DNA of 64,000 nt from Bacillus sp. FJAT-29937 (GTDB lineage Bacteria; Bacillota; Bacilli; Bacillales; Cytobacillaceae): NCBI RefSeq assembly GCF_001509555.1, contig NZ_LMAS01000001.1, positions 156,971 to 220,970 on the forward strand. Direction: 5' to 3'. Below the pieces are notes generated by a model. That model saw only the letters and a program-made list of their open reading frames with translations, was not told where the DNA came from and did no database searches. The position numbers and the translations under genes were made by a program. Positions 10,141-17,104 of the stretch are shown piece by piece. Each line of letters starts with the position of its first letter. Within the stretch, counting starts at the first letter, position 1.

Positions 10141-10323
10141 ATATTTTTCAATAGAAGAGGTCAAGATGATAAACCAGAGGTTGTTATGTTAGACACAGAA
10201 GTTTATGCTTGTACAAGCTGTAATGGCTGGATGCGAAAGGAATTTGCATCAGCTGACCTTAAATGTCCTTTATGTGGACAGGATACATCCCCTGAAATGA
10301 GGGAATTACCGCAAATTGAATAA
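10141..10323 (+). CDS. ydjO: YdjO-family cold-inducible zinc-ribbon-like protein
   Basis: A 60-residue protein with two CxxC pairs (ACTSCNGWMR and KCPLCG) that resembles the YdjO family, whose B. subtilis member was reported as cold-inducible. The cysteines probably hold a zinc ion. The start is unusual: AAAGGGGG (10125-10132) sits eight bases before an ATA codon at 10141, and the protein from there begins as family members do (xFFN-R). The only standard upstream start in frame is a TTG at 10108, which has no ribosome binding site. A terminator follows. Function is unknown beyond the family name. Confidence 0.65.
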   Translation: MFFNRRGQDDKPEVVMLDTEVYACTSCNGWMRKEFASADLKCPLCGQDTSPEMRELPQIE

Positions 10324-10332
10324 ATAACGAGC

Positions 10333-10370
10333 ATAAGACTGCTGAAAAAATTCGGACAGTCTTATTTTTT
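10333..10370 (+). terminator. Terminator of the ydjO-like gene
   Basis: A 9-bp stem (10333-10341 with 10357-10365) followed by six Ts. The T run reaches the stop codon of the convergent gene at 10369. Confidence 0.75.
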
Positions 10371-10542
10371 ACGAATTCTCGTTTTGTTGGCCTAATTCCT
10401 TCGCCGCTAATAAAATATTGCCCATTTCAACAGCCCGATGTTCATCAATTGAGTCACTCGGATAATTATTATGTTTAAGGGAGTTTTCCGCCTTTAGCGC
10501 GTTATCTAAGGCTTGTCTTCCTTTTGCATCGCTTTTCTCCAT
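10369..10542 (-). CDS. Small hypothetical protein (57 aa)
   Basis: A 57-codon gene with AAAGGGGTG at correct spacing before the ATG. The protein is acidic, mostly helical and hydrophilic, with no cysteine and no membrane segment. Its 3' end abuts the terminator of the convergent YdjO-like gene. The good ribosome binding site and compact placement between small genes support it as real. No family was recognised. Confidence 0.6.
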   Translation of the reverse strand: MEKSDAKGRQALDNALKAENSLKHNNYPSDSIDEHRAVEMGNILLAAKELGQQNENS

Positions 10543-10661
10543 CTATAACACCCCTTTGTAAGTTTGCTGTTATCTTTCATTAATCATAAGTTTTGAAAGT
10601 TCATGGCTTCTTATTCATTGTCAATGGAAACGGATATATTTACTAATGCGGTAAATTGTCA

Positions 10662-10700
10662 ATAGAAAAAGCTATGGATCTCCGATTTTCCATAGCTTTT
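10662..10700 (-). terminator. Terminator of the small zinc-ribbon gene
   Basis: A perfect 12-bp stem (10667-10678 with 10689-10700). The minus-strand product ends in a T run, 11 bases past the stop of the gene at 10712. Confidence 0.8.
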
Positions 10701-10711
10701 CTTTTTGGCTA

Positions 10712-10846
10712 TTATTCAGCCTTTTTTGATAAACAGCGATCACATTCCATTAAATATGAATCAGTATACTCATTAATTTTTTGCCCGCATTCTTGACAAA
10801 TACTTCTTGACGCAACTTTTAAAGACTCCACTTTATGATGTAACAT
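10712..10846 (-). CDS. Small zinc-ribbon protein, YhfH-like
   Basis: A 44-residue protein with two CxxC pairs (CQEC and CDRC, 16 residues apart) that should form one zinc site. The layout, with a short basic N-terminus, C-x2-C followed by G-x-I and a second pair near the end, resembles the Bacillus YhfH family of unknown function. AAAGGAGTG at normal spacing supports the ATG. It is followed by its own terminator. Confidence 0.65.
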   Translation of the reverse strand: MLHHKVESLKVASRSICQECGQKINEYTDSYLMECDRCLSKKAE

Positions 10847-11087
10847 GATCCCACTCCTTTTTATAATACAGAATTTTATATATCACCTTGTTATATAACA
10901 GTATACACAATTTAAATTTAAATGTGTAGCCCTTTTTTGAAAATTTAGAAGGTTTTTCTTTTTCATTTTATTTAAGCTAAATTAAGATTTCTCTTTCAAC
11001 CAATATTGAATTAGATTACAATCAAAAAGTATGAATGAATATGTTTTTTCCAAATAATAAACCCTTAAGAATAAGAGGGAGATGTAT

Positions 11088-12863
11088 ATGCTGCAGATTT
11101 TTAATATTATGAATCCGATGTTAATTTTTGTGGCCATAATCCTAACATTTATTTGTTCCTATACAGGTTTAGATTTATTTTCACTCGTTCAAAATGCAGA
11201 ACGCAATCGAAAATTTTTATTTCTAGGGGGAACGTTTTCGCTTGGTGTTGGTTTATGGATCATGAATTTTATCGGCATGCTTGCCGTCAATATTAATGGG
11301 TCAAGTAATTATCATGTGCTTATTACTATATTATCGTTGCTTTCAGGGATTGTTTTTACAGGCATCGCGTTTTACGGAATTATAGATAAGGAAATTAAAC
11401 GAAGGCAATTGTGGATCAGCAGTTTCTTTATGACTGTCGCGGTTTTATCTATTCATAGCACTGGGTTATATGCAATGAGCATGAGTGTTCAATTTTATCC
11501 AGTATTATTTATTATTTCAATCATCCTAATTTATAGCTCATTTGCCCTTTCTTTATGGATGTTGTTCTTCATGAAGGGACTGTCGCCTTTTAATGAAATC
11601 TGGATTAAGCCAGTTAGTGCTGTTATTATAACAGCTGCCATTATTGAAGGATATTTATTGCTTTTAAGAACATTTTCTAGTGTTTTTGGGGAAAATGTTT
11701 ACCAGGCTGAATCTAGTCCTAAATCATATATTATTTATTTTGTTTTTTTTATTACTTTACTAATTTTAAGCGGGCTAATTGGGTCAAGAACTGTTGTCGG
11801 CAAAAGATTAGCTGACAGTGATCATTATTTGCGTGATATTAAATTTGCCCTTGATCAATCTTCCATTATTGCCTTCACAGACAAAAGAGGCATTATTACG
11901 AATGTTAATGATAAGTTTTGTGAGATTTCCAAGTACGATAGGGACGAGCTTATCGGACGAAGCCATTCAATCGTAAATTCCGGACATCATTCCAAAGATT
12001 TTTTCAGACAGCTTTGGACAACGATTAGACGAGGAGAGGTATGGAAGGGTGAAATTAGAAATTCGGCAAAGGATGGATCTTTATATTGGGTGGATACAAC
12101 GATTATTCCGTTCGTAGATGAAGATGGTAAACCGTATCAATATTTGTCCATTCGAAATGACATTACCGAAACGAAGAAAACGAAAGAGATTCTTCATCGT
12201 CAAGATAAACTAGCTGCCGTTGGGCAGCTTGCAGCAGGTGTGGCTCATGAAATTCGTAATCCACTCACTTCTATGAAAGGGTATACTGAATTTCTTCAAA
12301 TGGATGAAACGAATAAAGAGCGGCTGGAGTATTTCGATATAATTCTAGATGAAATTGAACGTGTGGATCATATAGTCGAGGATTTTATGCTTCTTGCAAA
12401 ACCTAAAACGGTTGAACTTAAAGAAAAAAACCTTATTCCCATTATGAAGGATGTTTTATCTTTATTTGAGCTTGAAATAAGAAGTAAACAAATTCATCTG
12501 CATGTTGAATGCAATGACGATCCAATATTTATTCATTGTGATCAGTATCGTTTAAAACAAGTTTTTATTAATTTTATTAAAAACTCTATTGAGGCTATGC
12601 CAGATGGCGGAAATCTAATCTTAAATATGGATAAAAATAATGAATATGTAAGTATCTCAATTACGGATACAGGAACTGGTATTTTACCAGAACAACTAAA
12701 GAAAATTGGCGAGCCATTTTACACAACAAAGAAAAAAGGAAATGGACTTGGACTGATGGTGAGCTTTCAAATCATTGAAAGTCATGGGGGGAAAGTCAAT
12801 ATTGAAAGTGAACTAAATAAAGGAACAACATTTACTATTGAATTACCCGTGGTTAGTTTGTAA
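11088..12863 (+). CDS. Orphan sensor histidine kinase with MHYT-like, PAS, HisKA and HATPase domains
   Basis: A membrane sensor kinase of 591 residues. About seven N-terminal hydrophobic segments (about 8-232) form an MHYT-like domain, proposed in the family to sense oxygen, CO or NO through bound metal. A PAS domain (about 250-360) follows with the IRNDITETK end typical of PAS/PAC. Then come HisKA with phospho-accepting His387 in GVAHEIRNPL and an HATPase domain with DTGTGI and GNGLGL. The MHYT motifs are decayed: IMNFIGM (59-64) has Asn for His, and SIHSTG (about 121-126) keeps His but not Tyr. No response regulator is adjacent, which suggests a phosphorelay kinase of the KinA-E kind (inference). 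The ATG at 11088 is better spaced from GAGGGAG than the one at 11082. Confidence 0.85.
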   Translation: MLQIFNIMNPMLIFVAIILTFICSYTGLDLFSLVQNAERNRKFLFLGGTFSLGVGLWIMNFIGMLAVNINGSSNYHVLITILSLLSGIVFTGIAFYGIIDKEIKRRQLWISSFFMTVAVLSIHSTGLYAMSMSVQFYPVLFIISIILIYSSFALSLWMLFFMKGLSPFNEIWIKPVSAVIITAAIIEGYLLLLRTFSSVFGENVYQAESSPKSYIIYFVFFITLLILSGLIGSRTVVGKRLADSDHYLRDIKFALDQSSIIAFTDKRGIITNVNDKFCEISKYDRDELIGRSHSIVNSGHHSKDFFRQLWTTIRRGEVWKGEIRNSAKDGSLYWVDTTIIPFVDEDGKPYQYLSIRNDITETKKTKEILHRQDKLAAVGQLAAGVAHEIRNPLTSMKGYTEFLQMDETNKERLEYFDIILDEIERVDHIVEDFMLLAKPKTVELKEKNLIPIMKDVLSLFELEIRSKQIHLHVECNDDPIFIHCDQYRLKQVFINFIKNSIEAMPDGGNLILNMDKNNEYVSISITDTGTGILPEQLKKIGEPFYTTKKKGNGLGLMVSFQIIESHGGKVNIESELNKGTTFTIELPVVSL

Positions 12864-12871
12864 ATGAATTG

Positions 12872-12905
12872 AAAAGGAAGGTTTAGCACCTTCCTTTAAT
12901 TTTTG
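12872..12905. terminator. Bidirectional terminator after the sensor kinase
   Basis: A perfect 10-bp stem (12873-12882 with 12888-12897) with a 5-nt loop. The convergent coiled-coil gene ends inside it. Confidence 0.8.
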
Positions 12906-13672
12906 TTTTTATCCTTCTCACCGGATTTGATGAAATAGCTTTGGACCGGTTTCAGCAATTGCTTAAATCCTGATTCTATTTTCTCACTTAAGTAGGACGT
13001 TCTTTCATATAAAGAGGAACGCAGATTTTCAAGCTGCCTCAAGATTTTTTGAGCGATTGCCTCTTGTTCGTCCAGCCGTTCCATTACGGTTTTATGAAAT
13101 ACTTCATGTACCTCAAGCTTTTGTGATAATTCTTCATACACGTTTTCCTGTTTCGTTAATTGGTTTGTTAAATCATTTGAAAATGATTCGAATTGGTCAA
13201 TTTTCCCAGTTAATGCTTCAGCCGTCGCATGCTGAAATGACACTTGGTCAAGAACAGCCTGATTAATTAAGCTTTCTTTCTTCAGGCTTTCCAATATGAC
13301 AGCATTTCTTCCTTCAAGCTCATTCAATCGTTCGATAATAATCTGGTTAGCGGTTTCCTGAGATTTCATAGCTTCTAAGAACTGAAGGATCACGGTATCC
13401 TGTTCCTCCAATCGATCTATCAATCTGACAAGGTCGTAATTATGTTTTGATGCTGTGCGCTCGATATTATGATTAATGCCCTTTAAAGATTCGGATATTT
13501 GGAAATCCATTTTCTCATACGTTTCAGTCAACTGGTGATTAACCAATTTCTGCTCCTGAAGAACCTCTTGAAGATAATTCAGGCGAAAGGATTCTTGATT
13601 AGACTGAGTTTCTAGCTGTTGCTTTTTATTAAACAGATTGGGTACTACCTGACTATTTGTGTATAAACCCAA
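12896..13672 (-). CDS. Coiled-coil protein of unknown function
   Basis: A 258-residue, Gln/Glu/Leu-rich protein predicted to be one long coiled coil from about residue 15 to 240, with a basic Lys-rich end. It has no signal peptide, membrane segment or catalytic motif. A unit of the form RL-EQ followed by an Ile/Leu-rich helix turn recurs about three times. AAAGGAG lies eight bases before a TTG at 13672; the in-frame GTG at 13681 overlaps that site and is less likely. Proteins of this kind are often scaffolds or spore-coat proteins, but nothing here decides between these. It is monocistronic. Confidence 0.7.
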   Translation of the reverse strand: MGLYTNSQVVPNLFNKKQQLETQSNQESFRLNYLQEVLQEQKLVNHQLTETYEKMDFQISESLKGINHNIERTASKHNYDLVRLIDRLEEQDTVILQFLEAMKSQETANQIIIERLNELEGRNAVILESLKKESLINQAVLDQVSFQHATAEALTGKIDQFESFSNDLTNQLTKQENVYEELSQKLEVHEVFHKTVMERLDEQEAIAQKILRQLENLRSSLYERTSYLSEKIESGFKQLLKPVQSYFIKSGEKDKNKN

Positions 13673-14048
13673 GAAAAACACTCCTTTAATTTCCTGCTAT
13701 TATACAAACAGCATTATTAATATGCTATGTAGGAAACAGAAGAAGGGTGGCTAGAATGGGCGATAATCTATGGGATAGGAATCATAGCCACTGGAATCCA
13801 TGAAATGATGACCCCTCTGAATTTACAAAAATGGAAAATTTAATTATATTAAAGTAGTCAGTGCCCTTTGTATTTAGTACAATTAAAATGAACATCTATA
13901 AGTTTTATTGGTTTACGTTTTTATGCGTAGAAGATACACTAGGTAAGAAAGGGTTATAATATATTATTAAATGAAGTTTTATTCTTTGGATGAATCTTCC
14001 TCCAGCAGGAAGTTCTAATAATTTTTAGAGTGAAGGGATGATAGTTAA
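13673..14048. other. Gap without a confident gene
   Basis: The 376-bp stretch between the coiled-coil gene and the first TerD gene. It holds a 15-codon open frame with a ribosome binding site (13756-13803) that may be a micro-ORF or chance, and a TATAAT hexamer at 13955-13960 that could be the -10 box for the TerD genes, though no good -35 box stands before it. The rest is AT-rich and shows no recognised structure. Confidence 0.5.
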
Positions 14049-14630
14049 ATGGCTATTTCTTTATCAAAAGGTCAAAAAGTAGATTTAACAAAAACAAATC
14101 CTGGTCTGTCAAAGGTTATTGTTGGCCTTGGCTGGGACACAAATAAATATGACGGGGGACAAGCTTTTGATTTAGATGCAAGCGTGTTTTTGCTTGATGC
14201 ATCGGGTAAATGTGCCTCTGATAAAGACTTTATTTTTTATAATCAACTAGAAGGCGGCAATGGGTCTGTTGTACATACTGGAGATAACCGCACAGGTGAA
14301 GGGGACGGCGATGATGAGCAAGTAAAAGTGGACTTAAGCGCTGTTCCAGCAAACATTGAAAAAATTTCATTTGTTATTACGATCCATGATGCTGAAAGCC
14401 GTGGGCAGAATTTTGGACAAGTTTCCAATGCGTTTGCAAGAATTGTCAATGAAGCAACTAATGAAGAGGTTATTCGCTATGACTTAGGAGAAGATTTTTC
14501 AATTGAAACAGCGATTGTAGTTGGGGAATTATACCGTCATAATGGTGAATGGAAATTCTCTGCTGTTGGTTCAGGTTACCAAGGCGGTCTAGCAAGAATT
14601 GCGACTGACTTCGGATTACAGGTTGGCTAA
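14049..14630 (+). CDS. TerD family stress protein (YceD-like)
   Basis: A 193-residue protein of the TerD/CABP family, like the B. subtilis general stress proteins YceC, YceD and YceE. The family forms a calcium-binding beta sandwich. The acidic sites are present: [10 protein letters not shown] and [13 protein letters not shown], with [13 protein letters not shown] and LGEDFS further on. It is cytosolic, with no signal peptide. The next gene is a close paralogue (more than half the residues the same by eye), so the pair arose by tandem duplication and is probably co-transcribed. The TerC- and TelA-like partners that follow in B. subtilis are absent. AGGGATGATAG precedes the ATG. Confidence 0.9.
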   Translation: MAISLSKGQKVDLTKTNPGLSKVIVGLGWDTNKYDGGQAFDLDASVFLLDASGKCASDKDFIFYNQLEGGNGSVVHTGDNRTGEGDGDDEQVKVDLSAVPANIEKISFVITIHDAESRGQNFGQVSNAFARIVNEATNEEVIRYDLGEDFSIETAIVVGELYRHNGEWKFSAVGSGYQGGLARIATDFGLQVG

Positions 14631-14708
14631 ATAGCACAAACCTAAGGGAATAGAAATTATTTTCTAAATCCCAATTGAATAAACATTTTATTTCAGGGAG
14701 GTTTTATG

Positions 14709-15287
14709 ATGGGAATTCAATTGGCAAAAGGACAAAGAATTGACCTAACAAAAACAAATCCTGGTTTAACAAAAGCGATCATTGGACTTGGCTGGGATAC
14801 AAATAAATATCATGGCGGACAAGATTTTGATTTAGACGCTTCTGCCTTTTTAGTAGATGCAAATAATCGCTGCCAAAATGATCTCGACTTTGTTTTTTAT
14901 AACAACCTTCAACATCCAAGCGGATCTGTCGTTCATACAGGTGATAACCGTACAGGAGAAGGGGATGGGGATGATGAGCAGCTTGTCGTTGATTTCACTA
15001 AAATCCCTTCCCACGTTCATCGAATTGGCATTACGGTGACGATTCATGATGCTGAGTCTAGACAGCAAAACTTTGGTCAAGTTTCAAACGCTTTTGTAAG
15101 ATTAGTTGATGATGCTAATAATCAAGAATTATTGCGCTTCGATTTAGGTGAAGATTTCTCGATTGAAACGGCAGTAGTTATTTGTGAATTATATCGTCAC
15201 GGCAATGACTGGAAATTTAGTGCCATCGGCAGCGGCTTTTCCGGAGGACTTGCAGCTTTATGCAGGAATTATGGTCTCCAAGTATAG
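14709..15287 (+). CDS. TerD family stress protein (YceE-like)
   Basis: A second TerD-family protein of about 192 residues with the same calcium-site pattern ([10 protein letters not shown] and [13 protein letters not shown]). Two ATGs lie together at 14706 and 14709; the second is preferred because GGAGG is then eight bases away and the protein starts MGIQLAKGQ as in relatives. The 75-bp gap to the upstream paralogue has no terminator, so the two are likely one unit. A terminator follows this gene, closing the unit. Role: probably protection against oxidative, tellurite or envelope stress, as proposed for the family, but not demonstrable here. Confidence 0.9.
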   Translation: MGIQLAKGQRIDLTKTNPGLTKAIIGLGWDTNKYHGGQDFDLDASAFLVDANNRCQNDLDFVFYNNLQHPSGSVVHTGDNRTGEGDGDDEQLVVDFTKIPSHVHRIGITVTIHDAESRQQNFGQVSNAFVRLVDDANNQELLRFDLGEDFSIETAVVICELYRHGNDWKFSAIGSGFSGGLAALCRNYGLQV

Positions 15288-15308
15288 GTCTACCAAATTA
15301 AATGCATC

Positions 15309-15338
15309 CAAAAACACTCCGCCATGGAGTGTTTTTCC
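15309..15338 (+). terminator. Terminator of the TerD pair
   Basis: A perfect 11-bp stem (15310-15320 with 15326-15336) with a 5-nt loop ending in a T-rich arm. Confidence 0.85.
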
Positions 15339-15468
15339 ATGTCAAGATCCCCTATGAAGAAATCCGCTTAGCCATAATGGCTTATTTTTATGTATATTAT
15401 TTGTACTAATTAAATGGAAAAACACCATATGATAGTTACAGGTAATAAATTTAGGAGGTGTGTAAATA

Positions 15469-16731
15469 ATGTCTATTCACATCGTCCAAAGAGGAGACTC
15501 ACTATGGGCAATTTCAAATCGATATAATGTTCCTATACAATCGATACTCGATGTAAACGGGCTACAAGCTAATGGAATCATTATTCCCGGTTTAGCCCTT
15601 TACATCCCTGATCAAGCATTACCCATTAGATCTAAAATTATCGCTAGAGGCGATTCATTGTGGGGATTGGTACAGAAATATAGAACAAACATAAATGCTA
15701 TCCTATCGGCAAATCCCGGTATTCAGCCAAGCAACCTAAAAATCGGACAAAAAATAAATATACCCTCTCCTTTGAAATTATCAATGCAAACACTAGGATT
15801 CATTATCCCGTTCTCTCCACAATCCTTTATCCCCATTTTAAACGAAGTAGCTAAAGAGATTTCTTATTTAGCTATCGTCTCTTATTCACTCACAGATGAG
15901 GGATACACCTATTTAACCGTAGATGATACACAAGTAGTTGAAGAGAGTAAAAGATTAGACGTTACTCCTTTATTGATGATCAGAAATTTTGCAAATCAGA
16001 AATTTAGTCCGGAGTTAATTGGTCAAGTACTAGAAAATTCCAGCTATCGGAAGAATTTAATTAATAGTTTGATGAATTTTATAAAGACGAAGGGATATGG
16101 AGGAGTAAGCATTGATTTTGAGTTTATTCCACCGCCGAGGAGACAAGATTTTAATACCTTTCTCAATGAATTAAAAACAGCACTGGGCTCTTTAATTCTC
16201 CATGTAAATGTCCATGCAAAAACAGCAGATCTTCCGCAAAATCGGATAGTTGGCGCATATGATTATTCAGCCATTGGGGCATCGGCAGATATTGTTGCGG
16301 TTATGACGATCGATTATGGGTATCCAACAGGCCCGCCAGATCCAGTTTCACCAAAATGGTGGATAGAGGATGTCATTCAATATTCCAGCAGCCTGATCAA
16401 CCCGCAAAAACTGCAAATGGCTTTGCCTTTATATGGTTATGATTGGAGAGGAATTGACAACTTGACGAAGGCGCGTTCTCTTTTAAGTTCACAAAATTTA
16501 GCGATTTCAACAGGTGCTCATATTAATTATGACCTCATCTCTTCTACACCAAACTTTACTTATTGGAAAGGATCCGAAAGGCATATCGTATGGTTTGATG
16601 ATATTCGGAGCTTTGCTGAAAAGTATAAACTGATCGATCAATATCATTTATTAGGGCTAACTTATTGGCAATTAAGCCTCCCATTTCCGCAAAACTGGGC
16701 CTATATGGAAAAGAATTTTACTATTAAATAA
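15469..16731 (+). CDS. Spore cortex-lytic type glycosidase with two LysM domains and GH18 domain (SleL/YaaH/YdhD-like)
   Basis: A 420-residue enzyme with no signal peptide. Two N-terminal LysM repeats (about 2-47 and 52-98, each with RGDSLW) bind peptidoglycan, and a GH18 domain follows from about 105. The catalytic strand reads GGVSIDFEF with Asp216 and the acid Glu218 kept; the first Asp of the classical DxxDxDxE motif is Gly, as I recall for SleL-type enzymes. This architecture is that of YaaH/YdhD/SleL, N-acetylglucosaminidases acting on cortex fragments during germination. GGAGGTG stands at good spacing before the ATG. Which of the paralogues it matches is not decided. Confidence 0.87.
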   Translation: MSIHIVQRGDSLWAISNRYNVPIQSILDVNGLQANGIIIPGLALYIPDQALPIRSKIIARGDSLWGLVQKYRTNINAILSANPGIQPSNLKIGQKINIPSPLKLSMQTLGFIIPFSPQSFIPILNEVAKEISYLAIVSYSLTDEGYTYLTVDDTQVVEESKRLDVTPLLMIRNFANQKFSPELIGQVLENSSYRKNLINSLMNFIKTKGYGGVSIDFEFIPPPRRQDFNTFLNELKTALGSLILHVNVHAKTADLPQNRIVGAYDYSAIGASADIVAVMTIDYGYPTGPPDPVSPKWWIEDVIQYSSSLINPQKLQMALPLYGYDWRGIDNLTKARSLLSSQNLAISTGAHINYDLISSTPNFTYWKGSERHIVWFDDIRSFAEKYKLIDQYHLLGLTYWQLSLPFPQNWAYMEKNFTIK

Positions 16732-16770
16732 AAGCGTTTATGAGTGTTTCTCCCAACCTAGAATGTAAAT

Positions 16771-16840
16771 GTCGTTGGCTTCATTTCTCTGAGCTTGTGA
16801 TTACTTCGTACATCAAGGCTTGTTCAATGAATCCAACGAC
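16771..16840 (+). repeat. Long inverted repeat / rod-like hairpin in 3' UTR
   Basis: Arms 16771-16785 and 16826-16840 pair over 15 positions with one C-U mismatch, and the 40-nt interior can extend the rod with bulged pairs ending in a short loop. It lies in the probable 3' untranslated region of the GH18 gene, before its terminator. It could be an RNA structure or the remnant of a small inverted-repeat element. Confidence 0.5.
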
Positions 16841-16856
16841 TATTTAGTTTTTACAT

Positions 16857-16890
16857 AGAAAAAAGGATGCCCAAGTTGGCATCCTTTTAC
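16857..16890 (+). terminator. Intrinsic terminator downstream of the GH18 gene
   Basis: A perfect 11-bp stem (16861-16871 with 16878-16888), 6-nt loop, A run before and four Ts at the 3' side. It lies 130 bp past the stop codon, which leaves a long 3' untranslated region. Confidence 0.8.
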
Positions 16891-16892
16891 GT

Positions 16893-16960
16893 ATTGCGGC
16901 GGTTGACTGCACGCCACATCGTGCATTCCAGATTTGGAGTGTCAATCCGTCTTACGCAAT
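16893..16960 (+). ncRNA. Candidate branched RNA fold of unknown function
   Basis: A 68-nt segment that can close completely on itself. The outer stem is 16893-16898 with 16955-16960; a second stem is 16900-16907 with 16941-16949 (one bulged base); inside are two hairpins, 16908-16913 with 16920-16925 (perfect, 6-nt loop) and 16926-16930 with 16935-16939 (4-nt loop). It lies just after a terminator and about 145 bp before the PBP start. No known riboswitch or ncRNA family was recognised, and strand and expression are unknown. Confidence 0.35.
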
Positions 16961-17104
16961 TAGCTCATCGCAAGATATACTATATCATGTTTCATCGACA
17001 TTGGCAATCCCTATGAAAAGGATAATCTTTGCGAATTAGGCATTAAATTTGTATAATATTTGAAGCTAAGAAAATAGCATATCCGCAATAAGTAGGGAGA
17101 TATA

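Larger units (their letters stand above)
16732..17104. other. Structured gap without a protein gene
   Basis: 373 bp between the GH18 gene and the class A PBP gene. It contains no credible coding frame but three foldable elements in a row: a long imperfect hairpin (16771-16840), an intrinsic terminator (16857-16890) and a compact branched fold (16893-16960). The last 140 bp lead to the PBP ribosome binding site and include TATAAT at 17053-17058, a possible -10 box. Confidence 0.6.
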
